From Leptospira terpstrae serovar Hualin str. LT 11-33 = ATCC 700639 (lineage in GTDB: Bacteria > Spirochaetota > Leptospiria > Leptospirales > Leptospiraceae), in NCBI RefSeq assembly GCF_000332495.1, contig NZ_AOGW02000009.1, positions 62,001-126,000 on the forward strand: 64,000 bases of DNA, written 5' to 3'. Every line of letters starts with the position of its first letter. Positions within the stretch are counted from its first letter, which is position 1. Below, piece by piece: positions 37,993 to 46,506 of this stretch. The notes under the pieces were generated by a model. That model was not told the DNA's origin. It saw only the letters and a program-made list of their open reading frames with translations, and searched no databases. A program made the translations under genes and the position numbers.

Positions 37993-39111
37993 TTATTCTT
38001 TATAGTAAAGTGTATTCAAAATTAAATTGTTTAGATCGATATCCTGCATTCCATGATGGTTGATTCGCAAAAAACATTTTCTGCGGGCCTCGATTATTTT
38101 TTCAATTAGAACTTGTTTATCAATTGTGTTCGAAAGGAAGTCCAAAGGATGTATGGAATGAGATTCCCCATTTTCAAGAATCATTTTTTCGATTTCTGAT
38201 AATAATTGTGAATCAGAAAAACTGTTGGAACTTTCTCCATACTTTTTCTTCATTTTGGTAATGAAAAATTCGAAACTTTGATTTTTAACATAGTTTTGTT
38301 CGCTTATGAAATAATCTTGTGTTTCTTTTGAGAGAGATTTCGGCTTTAGTTTTAAATATAGTTCTTTTCCTAAAGGTCCTGCATTATCTAATAAAATATA
38401 GGTTCCATTCACAAAGGTTTTATGATCTTCCTCGGATTCTAACATCTCATAAATGTCTCTGGCACAATCTGGTGTACATATTCTTCTTAGGATACTTGTA
38501 ATCGATTGTCTAAGTTTGGTATCTTTTTCTTTTTTTAAAATAATGGTTAGGTGTTTGATGCTTTGTTTTCCATATACACCATATAGGTGGGTCCTTTGCG
38601 CATGAGCATCAACCATAGCCACATGTTGAGGAATAAAAAAAGATCTGTTTTCATTTCTCAAAAACCTTTTGTCGATAGAATATAAAAAGTCCGGAATTTG
38701 TTTTTCACTCAAAAATAAAGCCAAACGAAAGTACTGTTGAGTATTTTGAACAATGAGTGGGTCTTGAAAGTCAATGGCTTCGAATGTTTTTAGGATGATC
38801 TCTAAGTCTTCTTTATTTGGATTGGAAATTGCTAAAAACCAACTTAAATCTAGTAATACCATTTGGTTAGGTGATGGAGAATTCAATTCCTCTTTTAGTT
38901 TTATTTGAATGATAGGAATTGATACAGATTTTTTTTCGGAAAACTTTTTCCAATTGGCATCCATAAGAGAATTGAATTGACCGATTTCATTTTTGTCTTC
39001 GGAAGCTTTGATAGTTCGGATAGACTCAATAGAGCTGATAACCTCTTCCTCGTAGGTATTTGCAGAAAGGTCTAATGTGAAGATAAGCAGTAAGAGTAAC
39101 CAATATTTCAT
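37993..39111 (-). CDS. Exported helical-repeat protein, unknown function
   Basis: 372 residues from the ATG at 39111, which overlaps the upstream stop as ATGA; an earlier in-frame ATG lies inside that gene. A signal peptide (YWLLLLLIFTLDLSA) is followed by an all-helical chain with HEAT-like spacing (KQSIKHLTIILKKEKDTK, LRQSITSILRRICTPDCAR). Two cysteines in RRICTPDCARD may form a disulfide. No family recognised. Periplasmic, part of the DUF4846-containing operon. Confidence 0.7.
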   Translation of the reverse strand: MKYWLLLLLIFTLDLSANTYEEEVISSIESIRTIKASEDKNEIGQFNSLMDANWKKFSEKKSVSIPIIQIKLKEELNSPSPNQMVLLDLSWFLAISNPNKEDLEIILKTFEAIDFQDPLIVQNTQQYFRLALFLSEKQIPDFLYSIDKRFLRNENRSFFIPQHVAMVDAHAQRTHLYGVYGKQSIKHLTIILKKEKDTKLRQSITSILRRICTPDCARDIYEMLESEEDHKTFVNGTYILLDNAGPLGKELYLKLKPKSLSKETQDYFISEQNYVKNQSFEFFITKMKKKYGESSNSFSDSQLLSEIEKMILENGESHSIHPLDFLSNTIDKQVLIEKIIEARRKCFLRINHHGMQDIDLNNLILNTLYYKE

Positions 39112-39953
39112 TTTACAAATCCATAAAATTCTTTGGAAGGAAATTCCCATTCTGGCGTTTGAAACGATTGGTTCTCCGGTAATTCAAACCAAGGAGAGTA
39201 TTTACTTTGTGACTTTAGAATGTGCATTTCCTGTGAAGGCATATAACTTTGTGCCAAAAGAAATAAAGTTTGTCCACCTTTTCCTGTTACTTGGTCTACG
39301 ACAATAACCACATGGCCCGGAGATCCTGCTTCGATCCACACATCACCAGGAGTTAAGTTTTGAATGGTTTTTTTCTTGAGTTCTGATTTTAGGGAAATTG
39401 TCCCTGCATAACTATAAATAAAATGTAGGTATTCTTCGAATACATCCCGTCCTGTACCTTGTTTGTATTTGCCTTTTTTCCATTGGGATTTGTTTCCCAC
39501 AACTTGGACTCTTTCTCCTTTAACAAACCGAGAAAACGGAACTTCCATTCCATTGCTGATTTTAAATTGGATTTGGTTGTATTTTTTCTGCGAATAAAAA
39601 TATTCAGCCCTTAGTTTCATCACTGCATCGGCACATTGGATTAAATCATCTAGTAATAGGGGAAAGTCCAAAACGGCAACATGGACTTGGTTGGTTTTGG
39701 TTCTTCCGTCATAAAGTAAAACGGAACTTCCTATGGGTTTTAATGGAAAATTTTGTAAATAAGTAGCAAAACTTTCGTTTGGAAAACGGTTTCGTTGGAA
39801 TCCGTTAGGTGGTGAGAACCGCTCCTGTATGGATTCAGCATTAAGATTTTGGAAACAAAGATTGAAAATAGTAAGAGTCATCCCAATCAGAAATACGTAA
39901 AATCGAAAAGAACGATTAGTAATAGTTTTCGATTGGGAAAAAATGGATTTCAC
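39108..39953 (-). CDS. DUF4846 family exported protein
   Basis: 281 residues starting at GTG 39953, which overlaps the dehydrogenase stop as GTGA. Signal peptide core FYVFLIGMTLTIFNLCF. The mature part matches the DUF4846 pattern: PPNGFQRNRFPNESFATYLQ, a LLYDGRTKTNQ strand, DLIQCADAVMKLRAEYFY, and the C-terminal LTPGDVWIEAGSPGHVVIV. The family is of unknown function, and its SPGHVVIVVD strand recalls NlpC/P60-like or amidase folds, which is only a resemblance. Present in an operon with a LOG protein and a helical-repeat protein. Confidence 0.8.
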   Translation of the reverse strand: MKSIFSQSKTITNRSFRFYVFLIGMTLTIFNLCFQNLNAESIQERFSPPNGFQRNRFPNESFATYLQNFPLKPIGSSVLLYDGRTKTNQVHVAVLDFPLLLDDLIQCADAVMKLRAEYFYSQKKYNQIQFKISNGMEVPFSRFVKGERVQVVGNKSQWKKGKYKQGTGRDVFEEYLHFIYSYAGTISLKSELKKKTIQNLTPGDVWIEAGSPGHVVIVVDQVTGKGGQTLFLLAQSYMPSQEMHILKSQSKYSPWFELPENQSFQTPEWEFPSKEFYGFVK

Positions 39954-40972
39954 TTTGTGATCACCAACTTGATGGACTCTTCCAACCATGCTTCTTTCGC
40001 ATCATCAAAGTTAGCTGTTTTAGTCACAATTTTTTCCGGTGTAAAGATACCGGATAAAATATAAGGATAGAGTGCTTCCATGGAATCTTTTGATTCAACA
40101 CGGCCTAAATGGATTTCCACACCTTGGTTGTACATTTCTAGATAAGGAATTTCCCATTGGTTGGTCCAAAAGATAGAAGCAGAACTAAAGATTGCATTTC
40201 TACCGAGGGAACGAACTGCAAAATCCCAACCTTGTTTGTTTGCAGATGCATCACATACTAAATCGTATTTTTTTGTTGGTTTCGGGAAGTTTGAAAAGGA
40301 TTCCACAGGGATTCCTAAAGACTCTGCTAGCTGGATCTTTGTAGTATCTGTATCCACATACAAAACTTCTGCTTTTTTTGTTTGGTGGAGAAACAAAGCC
40401 GTATAAAGTCCAATACTTCCTGCATGACCGCCCACAACGAGTACCTTGGGATCTTTTTTTTGACCTAAAAATCTTCCTGCCAGTTTCCAAACTTCGGCAA
40501 TATTATCGCTGAAGCTAGCAATCCCGACAGGATTTATTTTATTATCCACTACAAATAGCATTTGTTTGGCGAATGGAATTTTGATTTCATCTGCAATTGC
40601 TCCGCCAAAAGAGTTCGCTCCTGGAGGCATTCCATACCCCGAAGTATAAGGAACTGAATCACAAGAATTGGCATGATGGTTCAAACAAGCGGGACAAGAT
40701 CCACAAGAAATTTGAAAAGGAACGGCCACAGTCATTCCTATAGAATACAAATTTGCCAGATCTTCAGAAAGGGATTTTATTTTACCGACAAACTCGTGTC
40801 CTACGGGAAATGGGGCTCGAAATAAAGTTTCTCCGCGAACAATAGGTAGATCCAAATCACACCGTGCAATCGAAATAGGTTCGATGATTACTTGATTTTC
40901 ACCTGTGATAACGAGGGGATCCACTTCTTCCCATTCTAAAATACCTTTTTTACGAAACATGAGTCGACGCAT
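39950..40972 (-). CDS. Zinc-dependent alcohol dehydrogenase family (MDR) protein
   Basis: 340 residues. Catalytic zinc ligands are likely Cys38 (IARCDLDL) with His59 and Glu60 (VGHEFVG). A structural-zinc lobe is present, CGSCPACLNHHANSC. The NAD(P)-binding strand is KVLVVGGHAGSIGLY. Substrate cannot be assigned. Located 57 bp after the NAD-binding protein gene and coupled to the DUF4846 gene. Confidence 0.88.
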   Translation of the reverse strand: MRRLMFRKKGILEWEEVDPLVITGENQVIIEPISIARCDLDLPIVRGETLFRAPFPVGHEFVGKIKSLSEDLANLYSIGMTVAVPFQISCGSCPACLNHHANSCDSVPYTSGYGMPPGANSFGGAIADEIKIPFAKQMLFVVDNKINPVGIASFSDNIAEVWKLAGRFLGQKKDPKVLVVGGHAGSIGLYTALFLHQTKKAEVLYVDTDTTKIQLAESLGIPVESFSNFPKPTKKYDLVCDASANKQGWDFAVRSLGRNAIFSSASIFWTNQWEIPYLEMYNQGVEIHLGRVESKDSMEALYPYILSGIFTPEKIVTKTANFDDAKEAWLEESIKLVITK

Positions 40973-41029
40973 TAATTTGTCTCCGTATACCGATTGGTCT
41001 ATTTATTCGGCTATGAAAAAATAAGACAA

Positions 41030-41857
41030 CTAAAATTGTCCAAACCAATTAGGGACTTGAGGTAGTTCACTTTCTTCAAAAGTCCAGTCCCCAAGGACAG
41101 TGACGATAGGTGCCTTCGATTCCAATGCAAAACTTAAACCACGACTTAAGTCTTTCCGTTCCGTGGGACGGTATGCTGTGTCAAATTGGGATTGGAAGGC
41201 TGCTTTTTCATGTTCCCATGCGTAAGAAAGAAAAAAATCCATAAACTTTTGACCAGAATCTTCATATCGACTTTTTAAAGTTAGGAGGTCTGGATTGTTT
41301 GTTTTTTTCATAGTTCGTTGTAAGACAATAGATATCCCTCGAACACTTTTGGAGAAAAAAGTTCCTGCTCTGACAATCCTTCTTCTTTGGGGATTTTCCA
41401 AGGCCCAAAGATCCGCTTTGTACTTCGCAATACCCATGGATCCGTAAAACGATAAAGTATGGCTTAGCCAATAAAACGCTGAATAGGCGATAGTAAGCTC
41501 TGGATTCAATGATTCCTCCAATTCCAAAATGGGATCCAAACAAATGGCCAGTGTATCTTTGATTTGTTGGGGAGAACTTTCTGCAATCGGAAACCCTACT
41601 TCCCCAAGTGCTGGAGTATAGATGATGGCTTGAAAATTTGGAGAAATATTATGATTTTTCAGATCTGAACGTATTTTAACGGCAAGTCCAGGTTCTGCAG
41701 TTTTGCCAAATAAAGTAAGGTCTGCATTCGACACAGGTTCGTTTGTTGTAGTTGATGTTATGATATAGGCAGATGGGTCTTTCTCTTTAAGACAAAGAAT
41801 GGCGCTCTGGCCTGCTTCTCCCGATCCTCCGATGACCAAATATTGGTTTTGTCTCAT
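41030..41857 (-). CDS. NAD(P)-binding Rossmann-fold protein (SDR-like)
   Basis: 275 residues. The N-terminal strand and glycine loop YLVIGGSGEAGQSAI is a nucleotide-binding motif, and YSAFYWLSHTLSFYGSMGIAKYKADLWAL (quoted in pieces: FYGSMGIAKYKADL) contains a YxxxK pair at the SDR active-site position. Catalytic activity is plausible. First gene of the minus-strand operon running to 36575. Confidence 0.75.
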   Translation of the reverse strand: MRQNQYLVIGGSGEAGQSAILCLKEKDPSAYIITSTTTNEPVSNADLTLFGKTAEPGLAVKIRSDLKNHNISPNFQAIIYTPALGEVGFPIAESSPQQIKDTLAICLDPILELEESLNPELTIAYSAFYWLSHTLSFYGSMGIAKYKADLWALENPQRRRIVRAGTFFSKSVRGISIVLQRTMKKTNNPDLLTLKSRYEDSGQKFMDFFLSYAWEHEKAAFQSQFDTAYRPTERKDLSRGLSFALESKAPIVTVLGDWTFEESELPQVPNWFGQF

Positions 41858-41943
41858 GAATTCCTACCTGAATGTTGATAAGATAATAATTTTCGATTGA
41901 TCCGTCAAAACTCTCCTGTTTTATATATCGGAACAAGCGAAAT

Positions 41944-43584
41944 ATGAAAACGATCTTATCCTGCTCTAATTGTTTTAGTGGTCACTCTGTTTCAACTTCC
42001 AAATTGGAAGGAAAAAAAGGGAAGTATCGCTGTAAAAATTGTTCCGCCTGGAACCATTTTGATTACCGCACAGAGTTTACATCGGCGTCTTCCGACTCAC
42101 TCGTGTTATTTGATATTCAATTTAAAGAACAAATCCCTGATCACAAACTCCAAGGCCAAATTTTCGGAAGGTATACTACGGATTTTATCTCTGATTGGTC
42201 TAACGAGGAACTAGTTTTTTTGAAAGATGAGGATGGAAATGAAAACGATCTTCGGATTTCTATTTCGGGACTCCCTGAAATAGTAAGATTAAAAAATTTC
42301 CTTTTCGATATTACCACCGAATCTCCTTCAAAAACTTTAAAAATCATCATCAATCAAAATGTAAACGTTTCACCAGTAAGACTTTCTATTACTGTAGATA
42401 CTTTAGATGATCATTCTGTCTCAGGAAAATTGTACTTAGCGATTGCAGACCAGTGGAATACTTTTTTGCACGGAAGTTTTGCTGCTACACATATCTACAA
42501 AATTCAATTTGATGAACATGGTGATTCCGATAAAATACTTCCTGAATTTGTATCTAGTGAACTTGCATCTAAGATTTATGCATTGTCTGGGAATATATTA
42601 TCTTTACAGGAAAATTTTTCTCTTTTAAACCAACAGGCAAAAGATGAGCTCCTAACACTTATCATGTACCATTGGCCTGAAAATCAAGCCACGATTTCAG
42701 AAGTTCATTTTAAAGAAGGAAACTTGCAAGTAACCTTCCAACTTACCCAAAAGAAGTTGAATGAGAGCTTAATCTTTCTTCTTACCAACCAAGTGATACC
42801 GAATCAAAAACATTGGCAACTCATCCATGATGTAGTCTGTCATGCAGAAACAGAACCTTTGTTTATTCCTCTTCTGAAACAGAAATTTCCCGAAGGTTAT
42901 GAAAGTCATTTAGGTTCAAGTTTGGAATCTATAAACGAGGACAAAACTTTGGACTGGTTGGATTCTGATGATGTTTATCTTTTGGATTCTTTTGTTCGGA
43001 CTGTAGGATCTTTGGATTATGTGATCACCGATTCCATTCGCAACCCTTTAGGTTTTTCGCTTTTACAAGAATGTTTTGTACGAGCAAAATACAAATTATG
43101 TATGCGTCTTTTGGAGCGAGGAGCTGATCCCAACCAAGTGGATGCCAATGGAGAAACTGCGATCTTTAAATTATGCCAAGATAGCACTCTTCGTTTACAA
43201 GAAAAAACAACTCTAATGGATGAACTCATTCGTAGAGGTGCAAAAGTCAATCTGCAATCAGTGAATGGAATGACACCATTACATTGGTGTTCTGTTTTTG
43301 GTGAACCTAGTATGGCAAAGAGGTTGATCCAAGCAGGTATTGACATTCATGTCGCAGATAACAGTGGTAGTACGGCACTTCACGAAGCATGTAAATTTGG
43401 AAACTCTGCAGTTCTTGCTTTATTATTAGAATCAGGTGCAAAATCTAATGCGAAAACCTTCGAGGAAAAAACTGGTAGGGATCTTGCTTTTGAAAATTTA
43501 GAAATCGCTGAATTAGAAGGGGATGAGGAGAAAAAGAACCGTTGCCAGCGAGTCCTTTCTCTCTTAGATGTTTACGGGGGTTAG
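41944..43584 (+). CDS. Zinc-ribbon plus C-terminal ankyrin-repeat protein
   Basis: 546 residues. The N-terminus is a four-Cys zinc ribbon (CSNCFSGH ... YRCKNCSAW; Cys7, Cys10, Cys30, Cys33 by eye), as in MJ0042-type family proteins. The middle 320 residues are beta-rich with no assigned domain. Residues about 375-525 hold four ankyrin repeats: RLLERGADPNQVDANGETAI, ELIRRGAKVNLQSVNGMTPL, RLIQAGIDIHVADNSGSTAL and LLLESGAKSNAK. It is cytoplasmic (no signal) and monocistronic, convergent with the next gene by 4 nt. Confidence 0.85.
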   Translation: MKTILSCSNCFSGHSVSTSKLEGKKGKYRCKNCSAWNHFDYRTEFTSASSDSLVLFDIQFKEQIPDHKLQGQIFGRYTTDFISDWSNEELVFLKDEDGNENDLRISISGLPEIVRLKNFLFDITTESPSKTLKIIINQNVNVSPVRLSITVDTLDDHSVSGKLYLAIADQWNTFLHGSFAATHIYKIQFDEHGDSDKILPEFVSSELASKIYALSGNILSLQENFSLLNQQAKDELLTLIMYHWPENQATISEVHFKEGNLQVTFQLTQKKLNESLIFLLTNQVIPNQKHWQLIHDVVCHAETEPLFIPLLKQKFPEGYESHLGSSLESINEDKTLDWLDSDDVYLLDSFVRTVGSLDYVITDSIRNPLGFSLLQECFVRAKYKLCMRLLERGADPNQVDANGETAIFKLCQDSTLRLQEKTTLMDELIRRGAKVNLQSVNGMTPLHWCSVFGEPSMAKRLIQAGIDIHVADNSGSTALHEACKFGNSAVLALLLESGAKSNAKTFEEKTGRDLAFENLEIAELEGDEEKKNRCQRVLSLLDVYGG

Positions 43585-44018
43585 GTGAAATTTTCCCTTT
43601 TATTTAGGAACCTTTTCACAAATCGAAATACCAAATACATAAGCCAACCTGCGGGCCCGAAATAAAAGGTAAGGGCTAGGACTGGAACAAGAATCCATCG
43701 GTTGATCCCTTCTTTGGCCCCGTCCTCTGCTTCCCAAGTCCCCAAAAACAAATCAAAGGCAAGGTAATGGATCCAACCAGCTAGTAAAAAGTAATCATTG
43801 GCAAATAATGATCTTACCGATTCCAAACTGGAAAAGTCACCTTCTGCCTGTCCATTCCCTATTAGGATTGAAAATACATAGACGCCACCAAGGACAAGAC
43901 CTGAAACAAATACTCTGAGGGGTCGGATCACCTTTGTTTGATTTGGTGAAAGTATCAATACCAACCACGATAGGACTGCGATGCCATTGGCAATTTTAAA
44001 GATTATTGAAGGATTCAT
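43581..44018 (-). CDS. ABA4-like (DUF4281) membrane protein
   Basis: 145 residues with four TM segments. The signature WIHYLAFDLFLGTWEAEDG and FGPAGWLMYLVFRF matches ABA4-like/DUF4281 proteins, linked in plants to neoxanthin formation but of unknown role in most bacteria. Its ATG overlaps the upstream stop (ATGA). Operon partner is the multi-TM protein at 44938-44015, so both are under the TetR operator region. Confidence 0.82.
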   Translation of the reverse strand: MNPSIIFKIANGIAVLSWLVLILSPNQTKVIRPLRVFVSGLVLGGVYVFSILIGNGQAEGDFSSLESVRSLFANDYFLLAGWIHYLAFDLFLGTWEAEDGAKEGINRWILVPVLALTFYFGPAGWLMYLVFRFVKRFLNKRENFT

Positions 44019-44938
44019 ATAGTCACCTGTGTTGAAAATATTTTTGGTTTTGAAACTAATTTAAAGAAACTGAATGAAATGAGAAATAGCGAAATTCCAT
44101 AGAAACTCGTATAAAAGGGATTCAGGTTAAAAACAGATTCTCCATTTAAAGTTTGGATGACCATAACGATATTCATCAGTAAAAATAAAATTCCAGTAAA
44201 ACGAACTAACATTTGTTTGGAAAGGAAATCTTCTTTACCCAATAAATATGCCCCAAGAAAAACAAAGAATTGCATTACATGCATTCCAAAAAAATGGGGA
44301 ACACGCATATCACCAAGTTTTGTACTCCAACCAAAGAATAATAAACCCTGTCCTGGATCTCCACTACCAAATTGGTGTGATCCGCTAGTTTGTAAGATTC
44401 CTTGTTTCATAACTTCCAATTGCTCAGGCCTTGGTGAAGTCATAAAAAATCCAATGATCATTCCAAAGCCAGCAATGGTGAGACCCCAAACTAGACTTTC
44501 TTTGACAGAACGTGAAATCGAGTTTTTTCGAAAGATTTGGTAACTCATCCATAGATGGAAAATCCAAAAGACGGAAATACTTGTTCCCATAACTGAAAAC
44601 ACAATTTGGTTCCAGGTCGTGGATATATTGAAGTGGCTCGCTTCTCCGCGTGCAGCTTGTAAGGTGATAAGTATGATTTCAATCAAAGAGGTGATGGTTA
44701 ATACCATTTGGATTCTGTGTTGGTATTTCCAATCTTTTAAAAATCGAACCATCACCCAAATTGTGGTGAATGAATACAATCCCAAGGAGAGGGAAAATTT
44801 CAGTGGTTTGATCCAGACATTGACTCCCAAAAGGGTTCTTGTATCTAGAATTAGGAAGGGGAGGATGGCAACAGTGAGTGCTGCCATAGCGATTCCATTC
44901 CAAAAAAGTGGTTGTTTTCTATAGTTGGCAAATTCCAT
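44015..44938 (-). CDS. Multi-TM membrane protein under a TetR-controlled divergent promoter
   Basis: 307 residues with about eight hydrophobic segments; no known family recognised. The start is at 44938 because a good promoter (TTGACA, 17 bp, TACACT) places the transcription start at about 44941, only about 3 nt before the ATG; no ribosome site exists. The mRNA may therefore be leaderless. A longer start at 45001 would put the promoter inside the coding region. It is cotranscribed with the ABA4-like gene. Confidence 0.78.
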   Translation of the reverse strand: MEFANYRKQPLFWNGIAMAALTVAILPFLILDTRTLLGVNVWIKPLKFSLSLGLYSFTTIWVMVRFLKDWKYQHRIQMVLTITSLIEIILITLQAARGEASHFNISTTWNQIVFSVMGTSISVFWIFHLWMSYQIFRKNSISRSVKESLVWGLTIAGFGMIIGFFMTSPRPEQLEVMKQGILQTSGSHQFGSGDPGQGLLFFGWSTKLGDMRVPHFFGMHVMQFFVFLGAYLLGKEDFLSKQMLVRFTGILFLLMNIVMVIQTLNGESVFNLNPFYTSFYGISLFLISFSFFKLVSKPKIFSTQVTI

Positions 44939-44944
44939 AATGTA

Positions 44945-44992
44945 GACAGTGTAAATATATATGTATACTCTGTCAACATGGAAAGTATACAT
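44945..44992. promoter_or_regulatory. Divergent promoter with palindromic TetR-type operators
   Basis: Minus-strand promoter: -35 TTGACA at 44976-44971, 17-bp spacer, -10 TACACT at 44953-44948. Overlapping it is an imperfect 30-bp palindrome, GACAGTGTA-N12-TACTCTGTC (44945-44974). A perfect 9-bp inverted repeat, ATGTATACT-N14-AGTATACAT, lies at 44961-44992. Both sit between the membrane-protein gene and the divergent TetR gene (ATG 45009), the usual place for an autoregulatory TetR operator. Binding is inferred. Confidence 0.7.
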
Positions 44993-45008
44993 TGTAAACA
45001 TTTTTTAT

Positions 45009-45680
45009 ATGAAACCTGCCAAAAAAAAACAAAACCTTTCAAAACCAATTGCTGCGACCGCTCCAAAAGTGAGCACCTACCACCATGGAAACTTGCGGGA
45101 AGAAGTTCTCGAACACTCCAGAAAAGTATTAGAAACCAAGGGAGTTTCTTCCTTAAGTCTTCGGGACATAGCCACCGATTTGGGAGTGAGCCATTCCGCA
45201 CCCTATAGACATTTTCCTAAAAAAATGGACCTCCTCCAGGCACTGGTGACGGAAGGATTTCGAGAACTATCTGAGGGTATGGAAAGAGCCTGGGCATACT
45301 CAGAGGATCCTTTGGAAAAAATTAGGATGGCCGGAGTAGAATATATCTTTCTTTTACTAAAAAATCCAAGAAGGACTGAACTCATGTTTGGTGGTGAGAT
45401 TTATGTATCAGGGGATACTTTATCAGACGATTTGCGGGAGTGCGGAAAGTTGGCCTATATGGGAATGTATAAGATCGTGGAATTCGGCCAGAAATCATTA
45501 AAATTAAAAAATTCAGTTCCTACTGATACTCTTATGATGAGTTTTTGGAGCGGAGTCCACGGTTTTGCCGTGTTAAACGAACGAAAATGGAAACAAATCA
45601 AATCCAAAGAGGAAGGTGATTCCTTTCGCAAAGAAGTGGGTCAAATTTTAGAGATTATGATTGAGGGAACCCGTTTGTAA
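45009..45680 (+). CDS. TetR/AcrR family regulator
   Basis: 223 residues. N-terminal HTH (LRDIATDLGVSHSAPYRHFPKK, quoted in part: GVSHSAPYRHFP) preceded by a basic start KPAKKKQNLSK, with a helical ligand-binding C-terminal domain. ATG at 45009 is chosen; an earlier ATG at 44961 lies inside the operator palindrome. No ribosome site is visible, so the mRNA may be leaderless. It presumably represses itself and the divergent membrane-protein pair. Its 3' end overlaps the convergent HATPase gene by 26 bp. Confidence 0.88.
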   Translation: MKPAKKKQNLSKPIAATAPKVSTYHHGNLREEVLEHSRKVLETKGVSSLSLRDIATDLGVSHSAPYRHFPKKMDLLQALVTEGFRELSEGMERAWAYSEDPLEKIRMAGVEYIFLLLKNPRRTELMFGGEIYVSGDTLSDDLRECGKLAYMGMYKIVEFGQKSLKLKNSVPTDTLMMSFWSGVHGFAVLNERKWKQIKSKEEGDSFRKEVGQILEIMIEGTRL

Positions 45681-46239
45681 AATAAATCACCCTACTGGTT
45701 ATGATTGTATCTTCCCCCTCAGTCTCAAAAGAAACTTCCATTTCGACTGGATAATCTTTTAAAACCATAATCAGGCCTATACCGGAACGATGTTGATCGT
45801 TTTCATTGGTTTCTAGTTTTTCTATATACAGTTTTTCTAGATTTTTAGTAGAAAAAATTTCTTTTAAACTGGCTTCGTAAGAAGTGACATTTGATTCGTT
45901 TGTTTTATTACGAACTAAAATTTCAAATGTTTTGCCTCTATGAATAAGTGAGATTTCAATATCTGCTTTTTTATCGTAAGAATACTTGGCTGCATTTTCT
46001 AATAATTCGTTAAACACGGTAGAGATGGAATTTACGATTTCCGAGTTTTTCATATCTATCGATTCGGTAGGGATGTTAGGTAAAAAAGAGAATCCGTAAA
46101 AATAACCAATAAAGTCGGAAAGGATTCCAATCCGTCGCCAATAACGCATTAAATCCAAAGGTTTTAAATGGATTTCAATTATGGAATTAGGTACTTGTTG
46201 AATGCTATTGGTGGACTTAAAATTTCCGTATTTTCGCAT
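45655..46239 (-). CDS. RsbW/slr1658-like HATPase regulator
   Basis: 194 residues with a GHKL ATPase core: N box NELLENAAKYSYD and G box RSGIGLIMVLKDYP. It closely parallels the protein at 48573-49187, same motif order and similar C-terminal VEMEVSFETEG / VRFGYSFNEID. Such proteins are anti-sigma kinases or their kin in partner-switching modules. No classical helices for sigma-factor binding can be judged by eye. The 267 bp upstream to 46506 hold no gene but include an imperfect inverted repeat (GTTCAATTC ... GAATGAAC, about 46465-46485). Confidence 0.82.
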   Translation of the reverse strand: MRKYGNFKSTNSIQQVPNSIIEIHLKPLDLMRYWRRIGILSDFIGYFYGFSFLPNIPTESIDMKNSEIVNSISTVFNELLENAAKYSYDKKADIEISLIHRGKTFEILVRNKTNESNVTSYEASLKEIFSTKNLEKLYIEKLETNENDQHRSGIGLIMVLKDYPVEMEVSFETEGEDTIITSRVIYFTNGFPQS

Positions 46240-46506
46240 AGTCGTAGTTCAACTAAGGAATCTAGACTAATTATTATAATGTCGCAAGCGCTTTTTCTAT
46301 TGCCTGTTGCATTAATCGGCGTTCTTCGGGATTTGTGCACACTTTTGACAAAAATAATGTTCTTCAGTTATTTATCAATAAACTCGTCTATCAGAGATTT
46401 GGTTGTATTTGAGATTAGGATTTCCCCAGTATCAATTGTATTTTACAATGCTGTATCCTGGTAAGTTCATTCTTATGAATTGAACCAATTTCCAATTATT
46501 GGGTCT

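Noticed and set aside
46168..46464. Plus-strand 98-residue frame between the HATPase and SpoIIE genes
   Set aside because: Half overlaps the HATPase gene; the other half has no coding signature and no ribosome site.
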